Below, piece by piece: positions 50,496 through 59,323 of a stretch of 64,000 nucleotides of DNA. The notes beneath the pieces are model-generated. The model was not told the origin of the DNA and did not search any database. It worked only from the letters and a program-made list of their open reading frames with translations. Source of the stretch: Streptacidiphilus jiangxiensis (GTDB lineage Bacteria > Actinomycetota > Actinomycetes > Streptomycetales > Streptomycetaceae). The stretch covers positions 62,001 through 126,000 of the forward strand of contig NZ_FOAZ01000008.1 in assembly GCF_900109465.1 (NCBI RefSeq), in the 5' to 3' direction. Position 1 is the first letter of the stretch, and every line of letters starts with the position of its first letter. The position numbers and the translations under genes were made by a program.

Positions 50496-51482
50496 ATGCG
50501 CTCGTCCGTCCCGTCCCGTCCGACCACCCACCGCCGCCTGGCCCGTACGGTGCTCGGCGGTACGGCGATCGCCCTGGTGGCGACGGTCAGCGCGTGCGCC
50601 ACCACGGCCCCGGCCGGATCCCGCGCCACTGACGGCTCGGGCGCCGACGCCGCGGCCGGCGGCAAGGTGATCCAGGTCGTCGCCGCGGAGAACTTCTGGG
50701 GCTCCATAGCCGCCCAGCTCGGCGGTTCGCACGTGCACGTGACCAGCATCATCACCAACCCGGACACGGACCCGCACTCCTACGAACCGACCGCCGCCGA
50801 CGCGCGCACCGTCACCACGGCCCAGTACGCGATCGTCAACGGCATCGGCTACGACGCCTGGGCGGACAAGCTGCTCGCCACCAACCCCGGCAGCGGCCGC
50901 ACCGAGCTCAAGGTCGGCGACCTGGTCGGGATCCAGCCCGGCGGGAACCCGCACCGCTGGTACTCGCCCACCGACGTGCACCAGGTCATCGAGCAGATCA
51001 CGGCCGACTACAAGAAGATCGACCCTGCCGACGCGGCCTGGTTCGACCAGCAGAAGCAGACGTTCGAGACGCAGACGCTGGCCCGGTACAACCAGCTGAT
51101 CTCCGACATCAGGGCGAAGTACGCGGGCACGCCGATCGGCGCGTCGGAGTCCATCGTCACGCCGCTCGCCGAGGGCCTGGGCCTGAAGATGGCGACGCCG
51201 GAGACCTTCCTCGACGCGATGAGCGAGGGCACCGACCCGACCGCCGCGGACAAGGCGCTGATCGACCAGCAGATCAGGACCAAGCAGATCAAGGTCTACG
51301 TCTACAACAGCCAGAACTCCACCCCCGACGTCGTCGCCCAGGTGAAGCTGGCCAAGTCCGAGGGCATTCCGGTCGCCACCGTGACCGAGACCCTCGCGCC
51401 CGCCGGCGACACCTTCCAGCAGTGGCAGACCACCGAGCTCCAGGGCATCGAGCAGGCCCTCCACCAGGCCACCGGGAAGTGA
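50496..51482 (+). CDS. znuA: Zinc ABC transporter substrate-binding lipoprotein
   Basis: The 328-residue protein has a lipoprotein signal ending in the lipobox VSAC (Cys34), so it is anchored outside the membrane. It is a cluster A-I metal-binding protein: His94 (DPHSYE), His153 (GNPHRWY), Glu in GASESIVTPLAEGLGL near 225, and VYNSQNSTPDV near 270 supply the usual ligands. The His-rich loop of many ZnuA proteins is absent. Zinc is inferred from the Zur boxes; manganese binders share this fold. The first gene of a four-gene operon. Confidence 0.9.
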   Translation: MRSSVPSRPTTHRRLARTVLGGTAIALVATVSACATTAPAGSRATDGSGADAAAGGKVIQVVAAENFWGSIAAQLGGSHVHVTSIITNPDTDPHSYEPTAADARTVTTAQYAIVNGIGYDAWADKLLATNPGSGRTELKVGDLVGIQPGGNPHRWYSPTDVHQVIEQITADYKKIDPADAAWFDQQKQTFETQTLARYNQLISDIRAKYAGTPIGASESIVTPLAEGLGLKMATPETFLDAMSEGTDPTAADKALIDQQIRTKQIKVYVYNSQNSTPDVVAQVKLAKSEGIPVATVTETLAPAGDTFQQWQTTELQGIEQALHQATGK

Positions 51483-51490
51483 GAACCCAC

Positions 51491-52387
51491 GTGAACCCTG
51501 TCGTCGCCCCCACTTCGCAGCCCTCGGCGCCCTCGGCCTCCGCGGCCTCCGGGGCCTCCGGGGCCTCCGGGGCACCGGCCCCCGTCATCGGCCTGCGCGG
51601 CGCGGCCGTTCGCGTCGGCGGCCGGACGCTCTGGTCGGGTGTCGATCTCGACGTCCGCGCGGGCGAGTTCACCGCCGTGCTCGGCCCGAACGGCGTCGGC
51701 AAGTCCACGCTGGTCAAGGTGCTGCTCGGCATCGTGCCCGCGGCGTCCGGTGAGATCCGCGTGCTCGACCGCCGTCCCGGTGAGGCGGGCAGCCGCGTCG
51801 GCTACCTGCCGCAGCGCCGGAGTTTCGACCCGGACCTGCGCATCCGCGGGATCGACGTGGTCCGCCTCGGCCTCGACGGCGACCGCTGGGGCGTCCCCCT
51901 GCCGTTCTCCCGCACCCGCCGCGACGAGCGGGAGCGCATAGCCGAAGTGGTCGAACTGGTCGGCGCGAGCGCCTACGCGCACCGCCCGATCGGCCAGTGC
52001 TCGGGCGGCGAGCAGCAGCGGCTGCTGATCGCCCAGGCGCTCGTGCGCCGCCCCGAGGTGCTGCTCCTCGACGAGCCGCTCGACAGCCTCGACCTGCCCA
52101 ACCAGAGCGCCGTCGCGGCGCTCATCGGCCGCATCTGCCATCAGGAGCGCGTCGCCGTGGTGATGGTCGCCCACGACGTCAACCCGATCCTGCACCACCT
52201 CGACCGGGTCGTGTACATCGCCGAGGGCGGCGCGGTCTCCGGCACGCCCGACGAGGTCATCGACTCCGACACGCTGACCCGCCTCTACGGCACCCCGGTG
52301 GAGGTGCTGCGCACCCGCGACGGACGCCTCGTCGTGGTCGGCCAGCCCGAGGCGCCCGCCGTCCACAGCGACCGGCACGCGGGGTGA
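51491..52387 (+). CDS. znuC: Zinc ABC transporter ATP-binding protein
   Basis: The 298-residue ATPase has a Ser/Ala/Gly-rich N-terminal extension (SAPSASAASGASGASGAP) before the ABC domain. Walker A GPNGVGKST lies near 70, the ABC signature CSGGEQQR near 175, Walker B VLLLDEP near 195 and the switch His in VAHDVNP. It energises import through the two permeases. The start is either this GTG or one 12 bases upstream that overlaps the znuA stop (GTGA); neither has a strong ribosome site. The next gene starts six bases after its stop. Confidence 0.92.
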   Translation: MNPVVAPTSQPSAPSASAASGASGASGAPAPVIGLRGAAVRVGGRTLWSGVDLDVRAGEFTAVLGPNGVGKSTLVKVLLGIVPAASGEIRVLDRRPGEAGSRVGYLPQRRSFDPDLRIRGIDVVRLGLDGDRWGVPLPFSRTRRDERERIAEVVELVGASAYAHRPIGQCSGGEQQRLLIAQALVRRPEVLLLDEPLDSLDLPNQSAVAALIGRICHQERVAVVMVAHDVNPILHHLDRVVYIAEGGAVSGTPDEVIDSDTLTRLYGTPVEVLRTRDGRLVVVGQPEAPAVHSDRHAG

Positions 52388-52393
52388 ACTGAC

Positions 52394-53302
52394 ATGGGTT
52401 CACCGGTCCTCTCCTGGAACCTCCTCGACGACTTCCAGCTCATGTGGTCCTACCCGTTCATGGTCAACGCCTTCCGCGCCGGCGCGATCGTCGCCGTCGT
52501 CGCCGGGGCCGTCGGCTGGTTCATGGTGCTGCGCCGCCAGACCTTCGCCGGGCACACGCTGTCCGTCGTCGCCTTCCCCGGCGCCGCCCTGGCGACGCTC
52601 GCCGGATTCAGCCTGAGCCTCGGCTACTTCGGCTTCTGCATCGCCGCCGCGCTCGCGGTCGCGGCCCTGCGCCGCGGCCGCGAGCCCGGCGGCTCGGAGG
52701 AGTCGGCCGCCACGGGCACCGTCCAGGCGTTCCTGCTGGCCTGCGGCTACCTGTTCATGGCCCTCTACAAGGGCTTGTTGGAGGGACCGCAGTCGTTGCT
52801 CTTCGGCAGCTTCCTCGGGATCACCGGTGGGCAGGTCACGGTGCTTGCCGTGGCCGGGGTCGTGGTCCTGGCCGCCCTCGCGGCGATCGGGCGCCCGCTC
52901 CTGTTCGCCTCCGTCGACCCGCAGGTCGCGGCCGCGCGCGGGGTGCCGGTGCGGCTGCTCTCCGTCGCATTCCTCGTCCTGCTCGGCGCCGCCACGGCCG
53001 AGGCCGCGCAGATCACCGGCGCGCTGCTGGTCTTCGCCCTCATGGTGCTTCCGGCGGCGACCGCCCAGGTGCTCACCGCCCGGCCCGGCCTCAGCCTGCT
53101 GCTGACCGTGGCCATCGGGTTCGCCGTCACCTGGGCCGGTCTGGTCGCCGCCTTCTACCAGCCCTATCCGCTCGGATTCTTCGTGACCTCCTTCGCCTTC
53201 GCGCTGTTCCTGCTCGCGCACGGCGCCCGCGCCGTCGCCCGCGCGCGGGAGCGCCGTCGCGCCGAGTCGGGCCGGCCGGTTCTCGTGGGGAGCGCCGCAT
53301 GA
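52394..53302 (+). CDS. znuB: Zinc ABC transporter permease, first
   Basis: The 302-residue protein has about eight membrane helices of the ABC-3 family. Landmarks are WFMVLRRQTFAGHTLSVVAFPGA near 42, GSFLGITGGQV near 140 and VPVRLLSVAFLVLLGAATAEAAQ near 180. It overlaps the next permease by four bases (ATGA), so the two are made in equal amounts and probably form a heterodimeric channel. The order binding protein, ATPase, two permeases is shared with SitABCD/MntABCD-type manganese systems, but the Zur boxes favour zinc. Confidence 0.9.
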   Translation: MGSPVLSWNLLDDFQLMWSYPFMVNAFRAGAIVAVVAGAVGWFMVLRRQTFAGHTLSVVAFPGAALATLAGFSLSLGYFGFCIAAALAVAALRRGREPGGSEESAATGTVQAFLLACGYLFMALYKGLLEGPQSLLFGSFLGITGGQVTVLAVAGVVVLAALAAIGRPLLFASVDPQVAAARGVPVRLLSVAFLVLLGAATAEAAQITGALLVFALMVLPAATAQVLTARPGLSLLLTVAIGFAVTWAGLVAAFYQPYPLGFFVTSFAFALFLLAHGARAVARARERRRAESGRPVLVGSAA

Positions 53303-54234
53303 ACGCCCTCCTGGCTTCTGCGTCCGCCTCTGCGTCCGCCTCTGCGTCCGTTGCGTCCGCTGCCACGTCCGGCGCGTCCGGCATGACGACGTCCGTCTGG
53401 GCCCAGCCGTTCTTCCACCACGCGCTGCTCGCAGGCACGTTCATCGCCCTCGCGGCGGGCCTGGTCGGCTACTTCCTGGTGCTGCGCGCCCAGGTCTTCA
53501 CCGGCGACGCGCTCAGCCACGTCGCCTTCACCGGCGCCATGGCCGCCCTCGCCGGCGGTTACGACCTGCGGCTCGGTCTGTTCGTGGGCTGCGTCCTGGT
53601 CGCCCTGCTGCTGGCCGGGGTCGGTCGCCGCGGCAAGGCGGACGACGTCGTCATCGGCAGCGCGTTCGCCTGGGTGCTGGGCCTCGGCTCGTTCTTCCTG
53701 ACCCTCTACACCACCTCGGCCAGCGGTCTCGGCGACGGAGGCGCCGGCACCTCGGTGCTCTTCGGCTCCATCTTCGGCCTGGACGGCGGACAGGCGCTGG
53801 TCGCCGTGCTGGTCGCGCTCGCCGTCGCCGTCGCCGTGCTGCTGATCGCCCGCCCGCTGCTCTTCGCCACCCTCGACGAGAACGTCGCCGCCGCACGCGG
53901 TGTCCCGGTCAAAGCGCTGGGCCTCGGCTTCCTCGTCCTCGTCGGCGTCACGGCCGGCGAAGCGACCCAGGCGGTGGGCTCCCTGCTCCTGCTCGGGCTG
54001 CTCGCCGCCCCGGCAGGCGCCGCGGTCCGCCTCACCGATCGCCCCTTCCACGGCCTCGCCCTCGCGGCGGGCCTCGCCGTGGGCGAGATGTGGGCGGGCC
54101 TCGCCCTCTCCGCGTGGATCCCGCAGTGCCCGCCGAGCTTCGCCGTCATGGCCGCCGCCACGGCGGTCTACGCCGCGACCTGGCTGCGGCCGCGCCGGGC
54201 GTCCCGCTCCTCGCTGGTGGTGGCCCGCGGTTGA
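53299..54234 (+). CDS. Zinc ABC transporter permease, second
   Basis: The 311-residue protein is another ABC-3 permease. It has YFLVLRAQVFTGDALSHVAFTGA near 60, FGSIFGLDGGQALV near 155 and VPVKALGLGFLVLVGVTAGEATQ near 205, collinear with the first permease. The N-terminal 30 residues are a Ser/Ala low-complexity run (SASASASASASVAS) encoded by short DNA repeats, and an internal ATG (MTTSVWAQPFF, residue 31) could be the real start of the folded part. It ends the operon; no zinc-responsive regulator gene is adjacent. Confidence 0.88.
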   Translation: MNALLASASASASASASVASAATSGASGMTTSVWAQPFFHHALLAGTFIALAAGLVGYFLVLRAQVFTGDALSHVAFTGAMAALAGGYDLRLGLFVGCVLVALLLAGVGRRGKADDVVIGSAFAWVLGLGSFFLTLYTTSASGLGDGGAGTSVLFGSIFGLDGGQALVAVLVALAVAVAVLLIARPLLFATLDENVAAARGVPVKALGLGFLVLVGVTAGEATQAVGSLLLLGLLAAPAGAAVRLTDRPFHGLALAAGLAVGEMWAGLALSAWIPQCPPSFAVMAAATAVYAATWLRPRRASRSSLVVARG

Positions 54235-54325
54235 ACCGGCCGCGGGTCGGGCCGAGATCACCTCCCTTGCGGCGCAAGCCAGTTACTGTTGATCGACCGA
54301 AACGATCACAGGAAAGCGAGTGTTC

Positions 54326-54988
54326 ATGACGGACAAGGGCAGTGCTCTGATCGTCGGTGTCGGCCCGGGCCTGGGCGTCGCCGTGGCCCGCGCGTTCGCC
54401 GAGGCAGGTCACCCGGTGGCACTGATCGGCCGGACCGACACGAAGCTCAAGGAGTTGGCCGCTCAGCTCCACGCCGAGGGCCACACCGCTCAGGCCTACC
54501 AGGCGGACGCCGCCGACCCGGCACGACTGCGGTCCGTGCTGGACGCTGCCGTCGCCGAGCTGGGGGCACCCGAGGTGCTCGTCTACAACGCCGCCCTCGC
54601 CCGCCCCGACACCCCGACGGGCGTCAGCCCCGAGGACTGGACGGCCGGTCTGGCCGTCAACGTCGTCGGCGCCACAGTGGCGGCGAGCCACGTGATCCCC
54701 GCCCTCCGCGGCGGCCGCGGCACGGTTCTGTTCACCGGCGGCGGCTTCGCCCTCGCACCGTCCCCCGTCTACGCCACGCTCTCCGTCGGCAAGGCCGCCC
54801 TGCGCGCCTACGCCCAGGCCCTGCACGAGGACCAGCGCGACGCGGGCGTGCACGTGACCACGGTGACGATCGGCGGCTTCATCAACGCGGGCGACGACCG
54901 CTTCGACCCGGCGGCCATCGCCCGGGTCTACGTCGAGCTGCACCAGCATCCGCAGGACCAGTGGCAGGCGGAGCACCTCTACGCCTGA
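54326..54988 (+). CDS. SDR-family oxidoreductase lacking the usual YxxxK
   Basis: The 220-residue protein starts at the ATG at 54326, nine bases after AGGAAAG. The cofactor-binding motif is GVGPGLGVAVARAFAEAG near 11-28 and the Asn of the NNAA-type motif is YNAALARP near 90. At the active site, where SDRs have YxxxK, the sequence reads VYATLSVGKAAL: the Tyr is seven residues before the Lys instead of four. It may therefore be catalytically changed or use another residue. The gene is alone after the zinc operon. Confidence 0.85.
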   Translation: MTDKGSALIVGVGPGLGVAVARAFAEAGHPVALIGRTDTKLKELAAQLHAEGHTAQAYQADAADPARLRSVLDAAVAELGAPEVLVYNAALARPDTPTGVSPEDWTAGLAVNVVGATVAASHVIPALRGGRGTVLFTGGGFALAPSPVYATLSVGKAALRAYAQALHEDQRDAGVHVTTVTIGGFINAGDDRFDPAAIARVYVELHQHPQDQWQAEHLYA

Positions 54989-55129
54989 CCGCGCGCGTCG
55001 CCGCCGTGCCCCGGGCCGTCGGGGGCCGTCCTCCGGTGCGACCCACCGACGCGTCCACCGGGGCGGCCTGCCCTGGTGGGTGCGTCGGATGGGGCTTGAG
55101 CGTCCGTGCCGGGTCGTAGTCTGGCGGGT

Positions 55130-56053
55130 ATGGCGAAGAGTGGCGTGTCCGTGACCGCTGGGGCTGCTGGTGGGCCGGGCTTCAAGAAGGCACCGTTCCC
55201 GAAGACGCACATCGCGAGGGTGCGAGCGGCAAGGAAGATCAACCGGGCGCTGGCGGAGGTGTATCCGTACGCGCATCCGGAGCTGGACTTCGAGTCGCCC
55301 TTCGAACTGCTGGTGGCCACGGTGCTTTCGGCACAGACGACGGACCTCCGGGTGAACCAGACGACGCCGGCGCTGTTCGCGAAGTACCCGACGGCGGAGG
55401 CGATGGCGGACGCCGACCCCGAGGTGCTGGAGGAGCTGATCCGGCCGACGGGCTTCTTCCGGAACAAGGCGAAATCTCTGCTGGGCCTGTCCAAGGCGTT
55501 GCGTGACGACTTCGACGGTGAGGTGCCGGGGCGGCTGGAGGATCTGGTCACCCTGCCCGGCGTGGGCCGCAAGACGGCCAATGTCGTCCTCGGCAACGCG
55601 TTCGGGGTCCCCGGCATCACGGTGGACACCCACTTCGGCCGCCTCGCCAAGCGCTTCGGCTGGACGGAGTCCGACGACCCGGTCAAGGTCGAGCAGGAGG
55701 TCGGCGAGCTGGTCGAGAAGAGCGAGTGGACCATGCTGTCGCACCGGGTCGTCTTCCACGGTCGCCGTATCTGCCACGCTCGCCGTCCCGCCTGCGGCGC
55801 CTGCCCGATCGCCCGCCTCTGCCCCTCCTACGGCGAGGGCGAGACCGACCCGGTGAAGGCCGAGAAGCTGCTCAAGTACGAGAAGGGCGGCGCTCCCGGC
55901 CAGCGGCTCAAGCCCCCGGCCGACTACCCCGGCGAGGCCGCCGCCCGGGCCACGGGCGGGACCGTCGACTCCGCCGACGCCGCCGACGCCGATGTCGATG
56001 TCGATGCCGCCGCTGATGTCGCCGCCGACGCCGCCGAGGGGGTGGGCGCGTGA
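55130..56053 (+). CDS. nth: Endonuclease III (DNA glycosylase/AP lyase)
   Basis: The 307-residue base-excision repair enzyme removes oxidised pyrimidines and nicks at abasic sites. The HhH motif [13 protein letters not shown] carries catalytic Lys148; Asp166 is in VDTHFGR. The [4Fe-4S] cluster ligands are Cys215, Cys222, Cys225 and Cys231 (spacing 6-2-5). N-terminal 20 residues and an Ala/Asp-rich tail after about 265 ([19 protein letters not shown]) are extra to the core. The stop overlaps the GTG of the next gene, so the two are coupled. Confidence 0.96.
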   Translation: MAKSGVSVTAGAAGGPGFKKAPFPKTHIARVRAARKINRALAEVYPYAHPELDFESPFELLVATVLSAQTTDLRVNQTTPALFAKYPTAEAMADADPEVLEELIRPTGFFRNKAKSLLGLSKALRDDFDGEVPGRLEDLVTLPGVGRKTANVVLGNAFGVPGITVDTHFGRLAKRFGWTESDDPVKVEQEVGELVEKSEWTMLSHRVVFHGRRICHARRPACGACPIARLCPSYGEGETDPVKAEKLLKYEKGGAPGQRLKPPADYPGEAAARATGGTVDSADAADADVDVDAAADVAADAAEGVGA

Positions 56054-56898
56054 GTGCCTCGGCAGCCCTCGGGGTGCAGCGGGAAGGCATCCCGGACTGG
56101 CTCGTCCCCGTCCGCCAGGTCGCCGAGTCCGTGCAGCCGCGGCAGCTGAGCCGGTTCCTGCCGCCCGCGCAGGGTGGTCGGCGCTCCGCGGTGCTGGTGC
56201 TCTTCGGCGAGGCGCCCGGCGGGCAGGGCCCGGACCTGCTGCTGATCGAGCGGGCGCGACGGCTGCGTTCACACGCCGGTCAGCCGTCCTTCCCCGGCGG
56301 CGCCCTGGACCCCGTCGACGGCGACCCTGCCGGGGAGGGCCGCATCCGCGCCGCGCTGCGCGAGGCCGAGGAGGAGACCGGGCTGGACCCGGCCGGGGTA
56401 CAGGTCTTCGGCGTCCTGCCGGATCTCTACATCCCCGTCAGCGACTTCGTGGTCACCCCGGTCCTCGGCTGGTGGCACACGCCGACCCCGGTGGCCCCGG
56501 TGGACGAGGGCGAGGTGGCCGAGGTCTTCCGCGTCCCGGTCGCCCGTCTCGCCGACCCGGCCAACCGAGCCCGCGTCAAGCACCCCAGCGGCTTCCGCGG
56601 CCCGGCCTTCCAGATCGACGGTCATGTGGTCTGGGGCTTCACGGCGGGTGTGATCGACCGCTTGCTTCACCACGCCGGTTGGGAGCGCCCCTGGGACGGC
56701 GCCCGCGAGATCGAGCTCGGAGACCCGTCGGTCTTCGCCTCGCAAGAGGAACAGGCCAGGGCGCTCGCGCTGATGCGCGAAGGCACACTGCCGGGCCCCG
56801 ACGGCGAGGGCGCTGAGAGCACGGACGCCGCTGGGAGTCGGGACGGTGCTGGGGCCGCTGGTGGTCGCGACAGCCGTGACGACCTCGGACGTGGCTGA
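56050..56898 (+). CDS. NUDIX hydrolase, CoA-pyrophosphatase type
   Basis: The 282-residue protein starts at a GTG overlapping the nth stop. The CoA-diphosphatase signature [16 protein letters not shown] lies near 73-88 and the NUDIX helix [13 protein letters not shown] near 100-112. Enzymes of this type split coenzyme A or oxidised CoA into phosphopantetheine and ADP. The last 35 residues ([20 protein letters not shown]...) are low complexity and end at the edge of a 24-bp tandem repeat, whose first unit begins two bases before the end of the stop codon. Confidence 0.92.
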   Translation: MSASAALGVQREGIPDWLVPVRQVAESVQPRQLSRFLPPAQGGRRSAVLVLFGEAPGGQGPDLLLIERARRLRSHAGQPSFPGGALDPVDGDPAGEGRIRAALREAEEETGLDPAGVQVFGVLPDLYIPVSDFVVTPVLGWWHTPTPVAPVDEGEVAEVFRVPVARLADPANRARVKHPSGFRGPAFQIDGHVVWGFTAGVIDRLLHHAGWERPWDGAREIELGDPSVFASQEEQARALALMREGTLPGPDGEGAESTDAAGSRDGAGAAGGRDSRDDLGRG

Positions 56899-57058
56899 GG
56901 CGTGCCGCCCGGACGAATGCGAGGCGTGCCGCCCGGACGAATGCGAGGCGTGCCGCCCGGACGAATGCGAGGCGTGCCGCCCGGACGGGGGCGAGGCGTG
57001 CCGCCCGGACGAATGCGAGGCGTGCCGCCCGGACGAGGGCGAGGTGTCCCGTCCGGGC
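56897..57058. repeat. 24-bp tandem repeat (minisatellite), six units and a degenerate seventh
   Basis: Units GAGGCGTGCCGCCCGGACGAATGC start at 56897, 56921, 56945, 56969, 56993 and 57017; units 4 and 6 differ in the last seven bases, and a degenerate copy ends at 57058. The period is a multiple of three, so all frames stay open: one would encode ACRPDECE octapeptides. It fills most of the gap between the NUDIX and MarP-like genes. Confidence 0.92.
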
Positions 57059-57128
57059 GTGTCACGAGTTGTCCACAGGCGAGGAGAGGGGACTGCGCCC
57101 ACTCGGGCCAGCATGGCAAGGTAGCCGG

Positions 57129-58307
57129 GTGAACGTCCTCGATGTCCTGCTGATCCTGGCCGCCGTCGGATTCGCCGTGAGCGGCTACCGGCAGGGTTTC
57201 GTGGTGGGTGCGCTCTCCGTGCTCGGCTTCCTCGGTGGCGGCGTGATCGCGGTGCAGCTGCTGCCGCTGCTGCTGACCCATCTCTCCCCGGGCGTGGTCA
57301 CCTCTGTCATCGCCGTCGTGGTCGTCATCGTCTTCGCGGCCTTCGGGCAGGCGTTCACCACGCACTGGGCCTGGAAGCTGCGCGGCCGCGTGAGCCGCAG
57401 TCGGGCGCGCGTCCCCGACGCGATCGGCGGCGCGCTGGTCAACGTCGTGGCGATGCTGCTGGTCGCCTGGCTCATCGGCTCCGCTCTCGCGGGCACCTCC
57501 CTGCCCACCGTCGCGCACCAGGTCCGCAGCTCCAAGGTGCTCGGTGGCGTGCAGGACATGCTGCCCGCCGACGCCCCGGGCTGGTTCTCGGACTTCACCT
57601 CCACCCTGGCCCGCAACGGCTTCCCGCAGGTCTTCGACCCGTTCCAGAACGAGCCGATCACCAACGTGCCGCCGCCGGACCCGGCCCTGGTCAACGAGCC
57701 CGCGGTCCGCACCGCACGGCAGAGCATCGTGAAGGTGATCGGGACCGCCCCCTCGTGCAGCAAGGTCATCGAGGGGACGGGCTTCGTCTACGCGTACCAG
57801 CGCGTCATGACCAACGCCCACGTCGTCGGCGGTGTCACCGACCCGACCGTGCGGCTGGGCGACCGCACCTACCAGGCCCGCGTGGTCCTGTACGACTGGC
57901 AGCGCGACCTCGCCGTGCTGGACGTGCCGGGCCTGCACGCGCCCACGCTCACCTTTGCGGGCAGCGCCCACAGCGGTGCGGACGCCATCGTCGCCGGTTT
58001 CCCCGAGAACGGTCCGTTCAACGTCCAGGCCGCCCGCATCCGCGGCCGCATCCAGGCCGAGGGCCCCGACATCTACCACCGCGGCAACGTCAGCCGGGAC
58101 GTCTACTCGATCCGCTCCACCGTCCGCCAGGGCAACTCCGGCGGACCCCTGCTGACGACGGACGGCGAGGTCTACGGCGTGGTCTTCGCCAAGTCCCTGG
58201 ACGACGCGCAGACGGGCTACGCACTCACCGTCGACGAGGTCCGCGCCGACGCCCAGCGCGCCGCCGACCTCACCGCGCCGGTCAGCACCGACGCCTGCGC
58301 GCTGTAG
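57129..58307 (+). CDS. MarP-like membrane serine protease (CvpA domain + trypsin domain)
   Basis: The 392-residue protein starts at a GTG (57129), eight bases after AAGG. Residues 1-125 hold four CvpA/colicin-V-type membrane helices. The extracytoplasmic trypsin-like domain follows with His231 (TNAHVV), Asp260 (RDLAVL) and Ser337 (GNSGGP). This layout matches MarP of Mycobacterium, which is needed for acid and oxidative-stress tolerance through cleavage of a wall hydrolase. Cys210 and Cys390 may form the regulatory disulfide known in MarP. A perfect terminator hairpin lies eight bases after the stop. Confidence 0.93.
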   Translation: MNVLDVLLILAAVGFAVSGYRQGFVVGALSVLGFLGGGVIAVQLLPLLLTHLSPGVVTSVIAVVVVIVFAAFGQAFTTHWAWKLRGRVSRSRARVPDAIGGALVNVVAMLLVAWLIGSALAGTSLPTVAHQVRSSKVLGGVQDMLPADAPGWFSDFTSTLARNGFPQVFDPFQNEPITNVPPPDPALVNEPAVRTARQSIVKVIGTAPSCSKVIEGTGFVYAYQRVMTNAHVVGGVTDPTVRLGDRTYQARVVLYDWQRDLAVLDVPGLHAPTLTFAGSAHSGADAIVAGFPENGPFNVQAARIRGRIQAEGPDIYHRGNVSRDVYSIRSTVRQGNSGGPLLTTDGEVYGVVFAKSLDDAQTGYALTVDEVRADAQRAADLTAPVSTDACAL

Positions 58308-58314
58308 GACCGGC

Positions 58315-58340
58315 GGGCCCGGCGGTTGCGCCGGGCCCGG
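58315..58340 (+). terminator. Terminator of the MarP-like gene
   Basis: A perfect 11-bp stem CGGGCCCGGCG/CGCCGGGCCCG (58315-58325 with 58330-58340) has a GTTG tetraloop. Confidence 0.75.
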
Positions 58341-58462
58341 TCGGCGCGCTCGGCGTGCTCGGCGTCGGGCGCGACCGAAGTGGGCCTCTCCTGGTGACGT
58401 GCCTTCCTGGTACGGTCTGGCCGAGCGTGAGATCACGTCAGCAACCAGGAGGACGACCAGTC

Positions 58463-59161
58463 ATGATGGGCCACTCGCATGCGGTGAGCGGGGCGCTGCT
58501 CTTCGCGGCCACCTCGTCCTTCCTGCCGCCGCTGGTGATGCACGCTCACCTCAAGCCGCAGGAGATCCTGATGGGCACGATCCTGTGCGCCGGGGCCGCC
58601 CTGCTGCCGGACCTCGACCACCACGACGGCACCATCGCCAACTTCCTCGGCCCGGTGAGCAAGCTGCTGTGCCGCTTCGTCGCCTGGATCTCGGGCGGAC
58701 ACCGGCACGCCACGCACTCGCTCTTCTTCGTGGCCCTGATGACCGCCGGCACCTGGGCCGGGGTGACCTACGTGGGGCGCGGCTTCACGCTCGGCATGAC
58801 CTTCTTCCTGCTGGCCATGGCCGTGCGCGCGCTCAACCTCTGCCCGCCGGGGCACGCTTTCAACGCCTGGGGCACCATCGTGGCGGAGGCCGCCATCGGC
58901 ACCGCCGTGATCGCCAAGTTCATCCCCTCGGCGCCGGGTTGGCTGCCCTATGCGGTCGGGCTCGGCTGCCTGGCCCACCTGATGGGCGACTCCATCACCA
59001 AGATGGGCGCTCCGTGGCTGTGGCCGATCAAGACCCGCTACGAGATCGAGATCATCAAGAGCAGTGGCAACAAGCTGGAGACGGAGATACTCGTCCCGCT
59101 GATGGGCGTCGGCACGATCGCCCTGCTCTGGTTCACCGCGCTCTCGCCGCACAAGCTCTAG
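58463..59161 (+). CDS. YdjM-like/DUF457 membrane-bound metal-dependent hydrolase
   Basis: The 232-residue protein starts at the ATG at 58463, ten bases after AGGAGG. Early HSHAVSG (residues 4-10), LLPDLDHHDG near 54 and GGHRHATHSL near 78 are the metal-binding His/Asp motifs of the LexA-regulated, inner-membrane YdjM family. Four or five membrane helices follow. The C-terminal part has HLMGDSITKMGAPWLWPI, the last family landmark. Substrate unknown; the family is linked to the SOS response in enterobacteria, but no LexA box was seen here. Confidence 0.88.
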   Translation: MMGHSHAVSGALLFAATSSFLPPLVMHAHLKPQEILMGTILCAGAALLPDLDHHDGTIANFLGPVSKLLCRFVAWISGGHRHATHSLFFVALMTAGTWAGVTYVGRGFTLGMTFFLLAMAVRALNLCPPGHAFNAWGTIVAEAAIGTAVIAKFIPSAPGWLPYAVGLGCLAHLMGDSITKMGAPWLWPIKTRYEIEIIKSSGNKLETEILVPLMGVGTIALLWFTALSPHKL

Positions 59162-59167
59162 CCTTCG

Positions 59168-59208
59168 CGAACACCCCGCGATCCTGCGCCTGACATCGCG
59201 GGGATTCG
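59168..59208 (+). terminator. Hairpin after the YdjM-like gene
   Basis: CGAA..CCCCGCGA (59168-59181) pairs with TCGCGGGG..TTCG (59196-59208), with a small internal loop. Repeats of GGGGATTCGC follow to about 59240. It lies six bases after the stop codon. Confidence 0.55.
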
Positions 59209-59323
59209 CGGGGATGGGCGGGGATTCGCAGGGATTCACGAGCGCGCGGGAAACGGGTACACGTCGGACGGGTCGGCCTCGGGTTTCGGGGTCGACCCGT
59301 CCGGCGTTGGAATCAGCGTCGGC

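Noticed and set aside
56897-57058. CRISPR array
   Set aside because: Units are directly adjacent with no spacers, and no cas gene is present.
56846-57124. Cys-rich ACRPDECE repeat protein encoded over the 24-bp repeat
   Set aside because: The frame overlaps the end of the NUDIX gene, has no ribosome site and owes its length to the repeat period. Two other frames are equally open. Kept as a repeat, not a gene.
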